A stretch of DNA of 64,000 nucleotides from Clostridia bacterium (GCA_017632155.1 JAGBRZ010000151.1:1-64000), one strand, 5' to 3'. Shown: positions 40,650 through 49,049, counted from the stretch's first letter. Notes: a model not told the origin generated them from the letters alone. Made by a program: numbers and translations.

Positions 40650-41330
40650 TTATTTCTTGATGCGGGACAGAAGACCCTCAATGGAATCACTGTTCTCGTT
40701 AGTGTTCTTGCGAAGACCGTCAAGCCAGCTGTGGATAGCCTTATTCTCGGCGTTCTTCTTGTCACGGATAGCCTTTTCGTGGTCGAAGATTCTGGCTTTG
40801 ACAAGAGCGCAAGCCTTTTCGTCACCGATGAATTCTCCATCGGCGTTGTTGCAATCGCTGAATTCGCCATTCTCGGCATCCTCAACGATATCGGCACACT
40901 CCTTCTCGTCCATAGCTTCCTCGGCTTCGGCATTGTAAGCAGCAAGCAGAGCTTTGATGGCGGCCACGGCAGCCTTGTTGCGGCGATTGGTCTCCTTCTC
41001 CTTCAGCTCCTTGCACTCAGCCTCGGCTTTGTTGGCACGGGCTTCAGCATCTTCGATACGAGAATTCAGAGATACAATCTCGTCAACGTACACGCCGATG
41101 ACATCCAAAGATACCTTCTCTTCCTCACCGAAGTCGGCTTCCGCGTTAAGGCTTAACGGCTTGATGTTCTCAGCAACGATCTCTTCCTCGCCGTTGAAAA
41201 CGTAGCCATAGAAGCAGTTGTCAGTCTCGGACATCAAAGCGATATGCTTACCGTCTTCGGAAGCACCGACTACCTTATAGCCGTTGAACTTCTCGCCCAA
41301 TTCTTTCAACTGAACTTTGTTGAAAGCCAT
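40650..41330 (-). CDS. scaffold protein, possible internal in-frame start
   Basis: The last 226 codons of the protease gene begin at an ATG (MAFNKVQLKELGEKFNGY) preceded by AAAGGGAACAAACGT. Nested protease/scaffold genes are known from lambda C/Nu3 and many other phages. Without experimental data the independent start is a hypothesis. Confidence 0.45.
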   Translation of the reverse strand: MAFNKVQLKELGEKFNGYKVVGASEDGKHIALMSETDNCFYGYVFNGEEEIVAENIKPLSLNAEADFGEEEKVSLDVIGVYVDEIVSLNSRIEDAEARANKAEAECKELKEKETNRRNKAAVAAIKALLAAYNAEAEEAMDEKECADIVEDAENGEFSDCNNADGEFIGDEKACALVKARIFDHEKAIRDKKNAENKAIHSWLDGLRKNTNENSDSIEGLLSRIKK

Positions 41331-42005
41331 ACGTTTGTTCCCTTTCTCATTAGTTTCTTTTGCGGTTTCCATATATGAAGCGACCTTTAACTTGAAGTTT
41401 TCCAGGTCCTCTTCCAAAGAGGCTGCGCGAATATGCGCTCCGGCTACGGCAGGACTTACGCCTCTGCCCAGGATGGTGGTCCCAAGTATCTGATAGTTTT
41501 CAAAGACCTCCACTCCGTTCTCTTCCCGGATGTTGTCTACAAGCGTTTCGATACTGACATCCATTCCTTCGGCTCCCTGTTCCGTCAGAAGGTCTGCCAG
41601 CTCTCTTGCGTAGTAACTCCAGATTGTGCCATTGCCAACAATCCAACGCACTCCGTCTTTTTCTTCAATGCGGATATCGTCTTCGTTCTTGAACCATCCG
41701 ACGATCCGCTCGGCGTTCGCATCCGTGAAGGAAGCATACGCCTCTCCGTTTTCATCACGCTTCATCCTGAAGTTGTGTCCGTCACCGACTTTGTTTCCGG
41801 TGTATGCCACGAGGATGGGCGTGTTGGCGAACAGTTTCATGTGTTCATCAAGATTCAGGTACTGCCAATTGTTTCGATTCACTTCACTGTTTAAAAGCCA
41901 AACTTCGACTTTGTACAGGAACTCGTCTTCCTTCGACAGGACCTTCATCTTGCCCATGAAGGTGTTGTACGATTTGCCACCTTCGGCCTTTTTAAACTTC
42001 GCCAT
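40650..42005 (-). CDS. head maturation protease fused to scaffold
   Basis: 451 residues. About 1-200 have the feel of a U35-like prohead protease: beta strands VYKVEVWLLNSEVNRNNW-type, then YELADLLTEQGAEGMDVSIETL and GVSPAVAGAHI. About 226-451 form a charged helical scaffold domain (RIEDAEARANKAEAECKELKEKE). An internal ATG at 41330 with AAAGGGA ahead could yield the scaffold alone. It processes and shapes the procapsid. Confidence 0.75.
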   Translation of the reverse strand: MAKFKKAEGGKSYNTFMGKMKVLSKEDEFLYKVEVWLLNSEVNRNNWQYLNLDEHMKLFANTPILVAYTGNKVGDGHNFRMKRDENGEAYASFTDANAERIVGWFKNEDDIRIEEKDGVRWIVGNGTIWSYYARELADLLTEQGAEGMDVSIETLVDNIREENGVEVFENYQILGTTILGRGVSPAVAGAHIRAASLEEDLENFKLKVASYMETAKETNEKGNKRMAFNKVQLKELGEKFNGYKVVGASEDGKHIALMSETDNCFYGYVFNGEEEIVAENIKPLSLNAEADFGEEEKVSLDVIGVYVDEIVSLNSRIEDAEARANKAEAECKELKEKETNRRNKAAVAAIKALLAAYNAEAEEAMDEKECADIVEDAENGEFSDCNNADGEFIGDEKACALVKARIFDHEKAIRDKKNAENKAIHSWLDGLRKNTNENSDSIEGLLSRIKK

Positions 42006-42532
42006 TACTTGTCACCTCCGAAAAGATGCAGTACCCAGTTATCGAACGAGGTGGCGGAAGCATCCGTGGAGTCGAACATCGCCCACGCTTCCAAGAACTT
42101 CTCGCAGTCTTCGCTGTTCTCGATCTGAAGGGTCTCGGCTTGACGGGCAAGAGCGTAGTTTTGTGTTTCGTCACATATCGTGATGAATTGTTTCAAAGCT
42201 TCGTCATTCTTGCGGAGGAAGTTGATGACTTCCTCAAACACGCCGTCCATGTCTTCGGGATGGTTCGTGTACTCTTCAGTAGCCGGATACTCCTGAATAA
42301 GGTGGCGCTGATGCAGGATGTCACCAATCGTGTCAAACCTCTGAGGCTGTTTGTGCGCCAGTTCGTGAATCGCATCGGATGTATGTACGAGTCCGATTTC
42401 AATAAGCACGATTTCCTTCAGTGTGTCGAGACCTCTGTTCGCATTCTGCATGGCAGCCGTCACATCACGGGCTGCATCACGCAGCTTGGAAAACATCTCG
42501 TTTTCGTAGTTAAAAAAATCTGCAAGCTTCAT
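42005..42532 (-). CDS. helical protein, possible ferritin/Dps-like fold
   Basis: 175 residues from the ATG after AGGAGAAACGC. Wholly helical, with His/Asp/Glu spacing (HELAHKQPQRFDTIGDILHQRHLIQEYPATEEY) that resembles the two-helix iron site of Dps/ferritin-like proteins. It lies in the head cluster between the metallophosphoesterase and protease/scaffold genes. Fold assignment is my inference from pattern only; a structural head protein is the alternative. Confidence 0.4.
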   Translation of the reverse strand: MKLADFFNYENEMFSKLRDAARDVTAAMQNANRGLDTLKEIVLIEIGLVHTSDAIHELAHKQPQRFDTIGDILHQRHLIQEYPATEEYTNHPEDMDGVFEEVINFLRKNDEALKQFITICDETQNYALARQAETLQIENSEDCEKFLEAWAMFDSTDASATSFDNWVLHLFGGDK

Positions 42533-42587
42533 GCGTTTCTCCTGCAAAATTGTTTACCGCCGCACACTTGCAGACGGTTTTCTTTAC

Positions 42588-42746
42588 TTATTTCTCTTCA
42601 TCACAAGGGATTATCGACTTTATCTTCAGGGTCTGCTGATACACTATGTAAACCAACTTCCCGTCCCTCTTCTTCTTGCGGATGACCACATCGTCACCCT
42701 CGTCAATGATCTTCCTGAGATTCTTATCGAGCTTGATATCCATCAT
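42588..42746 (-). CDS. 52-residue small protein
   Basis: Starts at one of two adjacent ATGs overlapping the metallophosphoesterase stop (TAATGATG), with AGGGCGG upstream. Basic centre (VVIRKKKRDGKLVYIVYQQ). No family recognised. Confidence 0.5.
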   Translation of the reverse strand: MMDIKLDKNLRKIIDEGDDVVIRKKKRDGKLVYIVYQQTLKIKSIIPCDEEK

Positions 42747-43546
42747 TACCGCCCTGATACTGTCATTTCTTTTTTGTTGCCGGACAATTTGATCCACTGC
42801 TTGATGTTCGCAGTAGGAGTCAGCATCTTGTTCGCTGCATAGGCTGCGTAGCCAAGCCACGAGGATGCGACTATCAACCACCACTGCCGTATCGTCACCT
42901 TGTTGTTGAGGGGGTCAAGGTGCATCTTCGCTATCGGGTACTGCAACGGCTTATGCGTGTGACCCATCAACATACAATCCAAGTTGTCTATGGCCATACC
43001 GTACCGCTCCCCTTTTACGGCGGAACTGCCAACGTACAAGGACGAACCGTTTCCGTGGGTCACAGCGAATGTATAGGTGGGATTCGTCTTGCCGTTTCCA
43101 TTTGGCTTGCCTATCCGTATTTTTAGGAATCCGATGTTCTCAGAATAGATGTCCTCCAAGTCAAGCTTGGAGAAAATGTCATAGGTCAAATCCTGATCGA
43201 CATCACGATCCGTTCTTCTCTCGTGGTTTCCCCCGGTTGCCAACAGTATTTTGTGCTTGACAGGTGTCAAGTATTCCACCATCTTCTTCTTGGCTTCACG
43301 AGGTCTCATTACGGCTTCGAATCCGTTGCCAACGCTGTTCTTCGTGGCGTTATCGAGAAGGTCTCCGATAGTCACGATGTACGTGTTTGGCTGTCCCTCT
43401 AACCACTTGCAGAACTTTGTCCACTCCTTCATGTTGCATTCCAATGCACCCAAATGAACATCGGCAACAGGGATCAGGGTAATGTCATCGTTCCCCTCAA
43501 AATGCTTCGTGGTTACCTTGAATGATTTGTTCGTCCAATCTTCCAC
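42746..43546 (-). CDS. calcineurin-like metallophosphoesterase in the head operon
   Basis: 266 residues with the full motif set: D29-x-H31 (VADVHLG), GD62 (TIGDLLDN), GN107H108E (GGNHER), VTHGNG, and GHTH. These bind two metals and cleave phosphoesters (phosphate monoesters, cyclic nucleotides or DNA, not decidable). It lies between portal and capsid genes, where such an enzyme is unexpected for pure structure; it may be packaged or act on nucleotides. Confidence 0.85.
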   Translation of the reverse strand: MEDWTNKSFKVTTKHFEGNDDITLIPVADVHLGALECNMKEWTKFCKWLEGQPNTYIVTIGDLLDNATKNSVGNGFEAVMRPREAKKKMVEYLTPVKHKILLATGGNHERRTDRDVDQDLTYDIFSKLDLEDIYSENIGFLKIRIGKPNGNGKTNPTYTFAVTHGNGSSLYVGSSAVKGERYGMAIDNLDCMLMGHTHKPLQYPIAKMHLDPLNNKVTIRQWWLIVASSWLGYAAYAANKMLTPTANIKQWIKLSGNKKEMTVSGR

Positions 43547-43562
43547 TTAAAGGCCGTCTCCT

Positions 43563-45317
43563 TTACTTTCCGTATGAATCAACATCGTCCTCTGCACCTT
43601 CGGACTTTGCTTCTCCTTCATCAGGTCTTCCGCCCTGTGGGTTCTCCTTCGTGGGGTCTGTCCCGTCAGGGTTCTTAGGCTTTTTATCGACAGGAGGGAG
43701 ATTCCCCTCTCCAGCCTTTGCACTGTAAGTGCTGATAAGCGGCTTCCTCTTCTCAAGTAGACCGCTTCCATCTATTGCGTTGCTGATGGATATATCATCG
43801 AGTATCGAGTGGCCCTTCATGGCATCGTATCTGAGTGTGTCGAGCAGGATGCCAAGGGTCATGCCGTCTTTAGATGCTTTCAGCTCGTCTTCCTCGGAGA
43901 AGATGTCACCGAACATCTTGAACGCCCATTCGAATTTCAGACCAAGCGTTCCGTACAGGTATGTCATCATGTTCTCAAACTGACCGTAGATGACCCTTGC
44001 GAACTGAGCTGCCAGCTTGGCTGCAATCTGCACCATACCTACTCTCGGTTCAGGCGAAGCGGAGATGATGCCGATACCCGATTTTTGAATCAGGTACGAA
44101 TAACCTTTGCCGGAAATATCAGCAGCGTTGGGTGCTTCCGCAAGGCTCTCCAACTTCATATTCTTGAACGGAGCAGCGAACATGCCGATGCCTGAAGTGT
44201 TGTTCTCGGCCATCATGGTGTTCCACAGGACATTGTAGGCTTCCCTTGTTGCAGGTGAAATCTTGATTGGGTCTGCTTGGTTGGGTATCGCCGTATCGAG
44301 CGTCTCCATCTCAGCCAACACACAGGCAATCAACGGATTCTGCAAGATCGCAAGCTGTACCTGCTCGTAGTCCGCCTGTTGGATGGCGTTGATGAGTAAT
44401 CCAACGAACGGCGAGATGACATCCCTCGATGTATCATCAATCTCAAATGTCCAACACTCCGTAGGCGGAAGACATACCCAGTAGAACCATTCACCGTTCT
44501 GCTCGTAGACTTCAGGGTTGCCCTTGATGGGGCGTTTCTGACTCTCTTCGCTGAATTTTCTGATGTCTATCTGGTTGTAGATTACCTTGCCGTACCTCCT
44601 CGGAACGAAGTTCATCATCTCATCGAACATGGAGACGAACAGGGGACCGAACTGACGGATATCCGTGCCGGGGGTCATGAAGTACATCATGTTGAATGAT
44701 AATGTGTACTTCGATACGTTGTTGAAACCGATGATCTTCGTCCAATCGGACGGCAGCTGTTGCATGTAAGCGTACTCGCAGGAGTTGTGCGACTTGTCCA
44801 CCTTCGTCCGAAGGTAGTAATGCACCTTACCAAGAGAACCGCACTGACCCATGATCATGTGGGCCATCTGGGACGGCTTCAGCTTTCCGCAAATCTTCTC
44901 AAGGAGTCTCCACTCACGCTTGAATTCTTCTGACTTCGCTTCCGTTTCGTCTGCGAACAGCGGATAGTTGTACCATCGATAAGTCGCAACATCCTGATAT
45001 GTTTTGATGATGTTGAACAGCGGATACGCTGCGACTTTCGCCCACTCCATTGCCTCTCGGAGCGGCTGTTCGTTGTCTTGCGGATGCGAGATGAATTCAG
45101 CAACTTTATCTTTTTTGAACGGATAGGCAGAGGACGATACTCCCTTCACCCTTCTGTTCTGAATGAACGGGTTCATGGCGGAGCCTAATGCCGTCCGTGC
45201 GAACGCACCGTACACTCCGCTTGCCGGGAGAAAACCATAGGTCTCCGCTAAACTGTTGTAATAAGCGGACAAACCTTGCTTAGTCCTTGTCCCCTCTCCG
45301 GGATTCTGTTCCGCCAT
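43563..45317 (-). CDS. portal protein
   Basis: 584 residues from the ATG after GGGAGGAATCAA. Placed after large terminase; has a mixed alpha/beta core, a helical stretch (GIGIISASPEPRVGMVQIAAKLAAQFARVIYG) and a charged Pro/Gly-rich end. It forms the DNA entry ring of the head. Assignment rests mainly on order and size. Confidence 0.7.
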   Translation of the reverse strand: MAEQNPGEGTRTKQGLSAYYNSLAETYGFLPASGVYGAFARTALGSAMNPFIQNRRVKGVSSSAYPFKKDKVAEFISHPQDNEQPLREAMEWAKVAAYPLFNIIKTYQDVATYRWYNYPLFADETEAKSEEFKREWRLLEKICGKLKPSQMAHMIMGQCGSLGKVHYYLRTKVDKSHNSCEYAYMQQLPSDWTKIIGFNNVSKYTLSFNMMYFMTPGTDIRQFGPLFVSMFDEMMNFVPRRYGKVIYNQIDIRKFSEESQKRPIKGNPEVYEQNGEWFYWVCLPPTECWTFEIDDTSRDVISPFVGLLINAIQQADYEQVQLAILQNPLIACVLAEMETLDTAIPNQADPIKISPATREAYNVLWNTMMAENNTSGIGMFAAPFKNMKLESLAEAPNAADISGKGYSYLIQKSGIGIISASPEPRVGMVQIAAKLAAQFARVIYGQFENMMTYLYGTLGLKFEWAFKMFGDIFSEEDELKASKDGMTLGILLDTLRYDAMKGHSILDDISISNAIDGSGLLEKRKPLISTYSAKAGEGNLPPVDKKPKNPDGTDPTKENPQGGRPDEGEAKSEGAEDDVDSYGK

Positions 45318-45642
45318 TTGATTCCTCCCACTTAATCTTTTCTGCTTCCAGTTCCCGTTCAAATTCCTCCAGGAACTCGTATTGGGCATCGAGAACCTTC
45401 TGAGGGTTCTCATTGACTTCCTGCTCTGCCATAGCTACGATGCACTGCACGAGCCATTCTTGGCAATTCAAAGGAAGATCGTTTACCTCCTCCGCCGTAA
45501 TCTCCGCACAGGGAACGCTTGGCGTTTCCTTCGTAAGCACCAATGCGTAATTCGGCGTAATGAGCCGATACTTTTCATGGTTGATGTACTTGATGGTTTC
45601 TTCTTCGATGCGAAGAATGTAGAGTTTCCGAATATCAGACAA
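45280..45642 (-). CDS. 120-residue acidic protein between terminase and portal
   Basis: TTG start with GGAGG eight bases upstream; overlaps terminase at its 5' end and portal at its 3' end. Helical end (LEEFERELEAEKIKWEES) and a beta front (YILRIEEETIKYINHEKYRLI). No family recognised. Confidence 0.55.
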   Translation of the reverse strand: MSDIRKLYILRIEEETIKYINHEKYRLITPNYALVLTKETPSVPCAEITAEEVNDLPLNCQEWLVQCIVAMAEQEVNENPQKVLDAQYEFLEEFERELEAEKIKWEESNGGTESRRGDKD

Positions 45643-47482
45643 GGCGATTTCCTCCGATTCTTCCTACGCACCTGCCACGCAACCTCGCTGCTGTGTTTGT
45701 TCCGTATACAGGCGTTGTGTTTTTCATCATTCCCTGAATGACCGATTTGCTCCACTTCTCCCACGGGTTATCTCCCTGTGCTATAAGCGCTTTGAATTTG
45801 TCTTCCAGGATTTTTATGACTCGCAAAGCATATTTGGTTGCTGACCACAAATCTCGCTGTATGGACTTGCTTATCCGCTCTTCTGCAAATCCGAGGCCGG
45901 ATGGCCTCTTTTTCAGGTTGCCTATCTGTCCGCACAGCTCACGGCTCTTTAAATACGGATATGAGATGGCTACATCCATCTCGTCAGTTTTTATATGGTG
46001 GTACAGCTTGTACGCTTTGATTCCGTCTTGAATGTTCGATGTGAGCATATGCACATTTCCGTGTTCCCACTCGCGCTCTGCGTATTCGATCATGGCCGCA
46101 TCTGAATCGTGCGTACCCTCGTTGAATCCGCCTGTGGCGATGATGGGGTAAATAACCGGAAGTGCATTCGGCAGCTCTAACTCCGCATAATCATGATTCA
46201 TGCAGCAGAGAGGCGGCAGCCCATCCTGTAAGTCCTTATGCAGGTACTCGATAACGCTTGTCCCATATGCCCTCGCATCGATTGCGATATAGGCTGGCTC
46301 TGCGTTCTTCATCGTGTACCGCAGCCAAAACTGTTTGACCTGTTTTGCTTGCTCCAACGCATCCTTCGGCGGCGGATTGTCCTGAGCATAAACAAGCTTC
46401 TTGTCATATATACCGGCATCTAACCCCGTCTTTGGGTCGCACCTGAATACGGAAAAAGCACATTTAGCGTTCTTGTTTCCGTCCCTGTATGAGTTATCGT
46501 ATCCGATAACATACACGGATTTCGGATCGCCGCAGTGAGAATACTCCATCATCTGGAGCGTCTTACTTTGCGTGAGCGTAAGGTCCTTAAGGATAGGATT
46601 CTCGCTCGTTCCAGTCCAGATAGACTCTGCCTCTCGCAGGTACTTATCCGGCGTAAGGTCATCCTTCAGTTTCATCAACCAGGCGAATGTCCGTATTCCT
46701 GAGACTACGGATACACATGCCGGAGTGTCGAGAGCAAACGCACTCTTACCTGCCCTCATGTCGGCATAGGCACTGGCTCGTTTCTCAAATGACCTGTTCT
46801 GCTGACTCCCAGAACTCGTTATGTAATGGAACGCATTCTGTGGAAACAGGGGATCAGGCTTCTTGTCTACCATCCTCAGTAATCGGACGGCAGGTTCGAC
46901 CACCGATTCAAAGGTGTCATAGTCGAACTGGTTGCCTGTCTCCTGTTGTGCCGCTTCCTCTGCCAATACGCCGTGGATGTTGTCACCACGCATCGCTGTG
47001 ATGGCGATTCGGCTTCCAAACTTTGTTTCTATAACAAATCTATCCGCTCTCATCGATGAGACATCCCACATCGATGCCAATATGGGATAGTTCTTCTCAA
47101 TCTGCTTCCATGCCTTTCCACAGATATCAGCTGTCTGCTTCAGGGAAGGACCGTAGTAACTCTTCTGAATCCCCGGCCACATGATTCCCATGACCATCAT
47201 AGAAAGCAACGCGCAGTATGTCTTGGTTGTCCCTCGTGAACCTGTTATAAAATCGTTCTGATATCGGCAAAACGCCCTAATGAGAACTCTCTGCACGATT
47301 TCCAACGAGTAGTCGCTGTCTTCGCTTTCTATCAGGTCAAGGAACTTGTCAGGATACCATCTCCAATAAGATATGAGTAAAACGCAAGCATCTTCGTCAT
47401 AGTTATCGTAATTCTGCTTGCGTTCTTTATCCGTATCGACCCATTTCTTCAGCGTCTTGCTGTATGTTTTACCCTTCGGCAT
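45635..47482 (-). CDS. terminase large subunit
   Basis: 615 residues. ATPase: Walker A GSRGTTKT (81-88), Walker B-like GVLAEEA (171-177). Nuclease domain around 320-490: VIGYDNSYRDG (acidic site) and IAIDARAYG. The enzyme packages DNA and cuts it. It overlaps the small subunit gene by one base (TAATG). Confidence 0.9.
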   Translation of the reverse strand: MPKGKTYSKTLKKWVDTDKERKQNYDNYDEDACVLLISYWRWYPDKFLDLIESEDSDYSLEIVQRVLIRAFCRYQNDFITGSRGTTKTYCALLSMMVMGIMWPGIQKSYYGPSLKQTADICGKAWKQIEKNYPILASMWDVSSMRADRFVIETKFGSRIAITAMRGDNIHGVLAEEAAQQETGNQFDYDTFESVVEPAVRLLRMVDKKPDPLFPQNAFHYITSSGSQQNRSFEKRASAYADMRAGKSAFALDTPACVSVVSGIRTFAWLMKLKDDLTPDKYLREAESIWTGTSENPILKDLTLTQSKTLQMMEYSHCGDPKSVYVIGYDNSYRDGNKNAKCAFSVFRCDPKTGLDAGIYDKKLVYAQDNPPPKDALEQAKQVKQFWLRYTMKNAEPAYIAIDARAYGTSVIEYLHKDLQDGLPPLCCMNHDYAELELPNALPVIYPIIATGGFNEGTHDSDAAMIEYAEREWEHGNVHMLTSNIQDGIKAYKLYHHIKTDEMDVAISYPYLKSRELCGQIGNLKKRPSGLGFAEERISKSIQRDLWSATKYALRVIKILEDKFKALIAQGDNPWEKWSKSVIQGMMKNTTPVYGTNTAARLRGRCVGRIGGNRLV

Positions 47483-48192
47483 TATCTTTCCCTCGGAGGG
47501 GGAATCTCTCCAAGATCGGCAAGAGCATCAGCTTCCTTCTCAGTTAGCCTTGGCTGAAGTTCTCCATAAAGGTCTTCTACCTGCAATGACTTCGGGAGCA
47601 TCCCCAATTCAGACTCTCCGTTGTTTTGTCTGAAGGTGTTTATCCACTTCATCATGATAAAATCCACAACATCGATGGAAGTTGAATACCTTCCCTTGTC
47701 TCCGTTGATGTACCGTGCTACTTCTTCCTGAGACATCATCGACACGCCCTTCTTCTCAAGGCGGTCTATTAGAGCATCCGGCCGGATCGCCTCGACAGGC
47801 TTCTGATCGCTCGCCCTCATACCTTCCATCTGCAGGATTTTGTTGATGGAGTCTGTGTACTGCTTTACGAGGTCTGCATTCCCGACATCGATGGCGGCAT
47901 CCTGGAGGAAGTACAGCTTCGCAAGCTTTACCAGTTGGAGTTTAAGTCTCGGAGAATCAGCTCCCCTGTACTCCTCTGAAATCATCTCGTGAATGTAGTC
48001 CATCCTCCGGCATGACTCGTCATTGAAGGACGGCCCCCATGTGTTGTCCCACCGCTCTCTTCGTTCCGAATCCGTTTCCGTATGATCAACGATCTCTTCC
48101 TTTGGTGTTGGAATCGGGTCTTCCTTTTTCTTGTTCACCGTGGCTCTATGGACTTTTTGCTTTTCGATCTCAGCGGCTGTCGGCTTTTTCAT
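47482..48192 (-). CDS. terminase small subunit (by position)
   Basis: 236 residues. Lys/Glu-rich start, helical body (PRLKLQLVKLAKLYFLQDAAID) and a Glu-rich end. Immediately upstream of large terminase and first protein gene of the late operon. No HTH signature recognised; assignment by position. Confidence 0.6.
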   Translation of the reverse strand: MKKPTAAEIEKQKVHRATVNKKKEDPIPTPKEEIVDHTETDSERRERWDNTWGPSFNDESCRRMDYIHEMISEEYRGADSPRLKLQLVKLAKLYFLQDAAIDVGNADLVKQYTDSINKILQMEGMRASDQKPVEAIRPDALIDRLEKKGVSMMSQEEVARYINGDKGRYSTSIDVVDFIMMKWINTFRQNNGESELGMLPKSLQVEDLYGELQPRLTEKEADALADLGEIPPPRER

Positions 48193-48280
48193 ACACCTGT
48201 ACTGAGCAGGCTCCCCAGCTCTGCCGTCAACCCTCCCATCCGCTACGCAAAATGTGCTTATAAGCAGACATACCTATCTT

Positions 48281-48355
48281 TGGCAAGTTGGCTGCGATTC
48301 GAACACAGACTAACGGTTTTGGAGACCGTTGTGCTGCCAATTACACCACCGACTC
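48281..48355 (-). tRNA. tRNA-Trp (anticodon CCA)
   Basis: 75 bases. Anticodon stem ACGGT/ACCGT with loop CTCCAAA; D stem GTGT/GCAC with GG in the loop; T arm CTGTG-TTCGAAT-CGCAG; encoded 3' CCA. Acceptor stem GAGTCGG/CCAACTT pairs except for one C-A mismatch and a terminal G-T. Reads TGG. It lies just before the terminase genes and is likely part of the late transcript, so it must be cut out of it. Confidence 0.85.
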
Positions 48356-48361
48356 GCGCTG

Positions 48362-48370
48362 TGTTATAAT
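48362..48370 (+). promoter_or_regulatory. possible extended -10 promoter, plus strand
   Basis: TGTTATAAT (TG at 48362-48363, TATAAT at 48365-48370) forms an extended -10 box; the -35 region is poor. A start near 48377 would give a transcript toward the hairpin at 48394 and the small ORF at 48453. Candidate only. Confidence 0.35.
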
Positions 48371-48393
48371 CCGTAATTCACGGCATAGCATCA

Positions 48394-48415
48394 CCCCACG
48401 GATTTCTCCGTGGGG
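48394..48415 (+). terminator. hairpin CCCCACGGA/TCCGTGGGG
   Basis: Nine-base perfect stem (48394-48402 with 48407-48415), TTTC loop, followed on the plus strand by TTTTG. On the minus strand there is no T-run, so in the late transcript it would be a leader hairpin. It is bracketed by the inverted pair AGCATCACC (48387-48395) and GGTGATGCT (48449-48457), so alternative folds are possible. Confidence 0.55.
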
Positions 48416-48452
48416 TTTTGCTGTTGCCTTTTACCAGTTTTGAAAGGAGGTG

Positions 48453-48596
48453 ATGCTCGCGATTACGGTTGTTCCTGTTTACGTTATAAACCATATCACA
48501 TTTTTTATGCATTGTCCACGCTATTTAGGCCCTTGTTTGTGTCATTCTTGTGAACTCTGCATATTTTTAGTGGATATTTGCATAATTTTTAGATGA
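48453..48596 (+). CDS. possible 47-residue hydrophobic peptide, toxin-like, low confidence
   Basis: ORF beginning LAITVVPVYVINHITFFMHC with a hydrophobic N-terminus. Directly preceded by GAAAGGAGGTGAT, a 13-base match to the 16S anti-Shine-Dalgarno complement, but only two bases separate GGAGG from the ATG, so the start may be a later codon. The Shine-Dalgarno can pair with AGCATCACC upstream. Antisense to the late leader. Resembles type I toxin loci in style only. Confidence 0.3.
   Translation: MLAITVVPVYVINHITFFMHCPRYLGPCLCHSCELCIFLVDICIIFR
48490..48518 (-). promoter_or_regulatory. probable late promoter
   Basis: Reading leftward: TGGACA at 48518-48513, 17-base spacer, TATGGT at 48495-48490. 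Start expected near 48483, 128 bases before the tRNA-Trp. The weak -10 box fits activation by a phage factor, for example the sigma-like protein at 51349-52047. Confidence 0.5.
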
Positions 48597-48831
48597 TTTG
48601 GAACCAAACTGGCCCCTTCGGATCATCGAGTTTCCCTTTTTCTACAGGTATTCCGGCGATGTAAAACACGCCGCCAACGTACTCGATGCTCCTCGGCATG
48701 GTCCTTATATCCATAAGGAGTCCATACACTTCCTCTGATACCACTACCTTCTCAGGCTTGTTTCCTCCACCTACGATGATCTCTGCAATCCTGAAAACTA
48801 TCTCCTGTAATACTTCGTTTATGCTAATCAT
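48589..48831 (-). CDS. last gene of the replication operon, 80 residues
   Basis: Hydrophobic start helix (NEVLQEIVFRIAEIIVGGG), then KPEKVVVSEEVYGLLMDIR and a beta end (YVGGVFYIAGIPVEKG). I recall this layout from small phage proteins with an 'MP-S-YVGGVxYIxGIPV' element; function unknown. Four-base overlap with the next gene. Confidence 0.55.
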   Translation of the reverse strand: MISINEVLQEIVFRIAEIIVGGGNKPEKVVVSEEVYGLLMDIRTMPRSIEYVGGVFYIAGIPVEKGKLDDPKGPVWFQII

Positions 48832-49049
48832 TTTTTCCCTCCTAATACCTGCTTCTTTATCTGTTCCGCCACCTGCTTTTCCGTCATCCGAACATAGTAT
48901 TCAGACGGAATTAACCTTAACTCTTCCCTTATCCGGCCTTTGTTCTTATCGATAACAGCCGATCCGTCATCTATCAGCGTATCCACTATTGGGTAATACT
49001 TACCCTTTTCAAGATCGTCAAAGTCTCTCAGCATCATTGCGTACATCAT
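48828..49049 (-). CDS. small phage protein
   Basis: 73 residues from the ATG eight bases after GGAGG; an upstream ATG at 49067 would add six residues. MMYAMMLRDFDDLEKGKYYPIVD start, then IRMTEKQV-like helix at the end. No family recognised. Confidence 0.5.
   Translation of the reverse strand: MMYAMMLRDFDDLEKGKYYPIVDTLIDDGSAVIDKNKGRIREELRLIPSEYYVRMTEKQVAEQIKKQVLGGKK

Noticed and set aside
39921..41156. 411-codon plus-strand ORF
   Set aside because: Antisense to capsid, decoration and protease genes; a mirror of Ala/Glu-rich codons.
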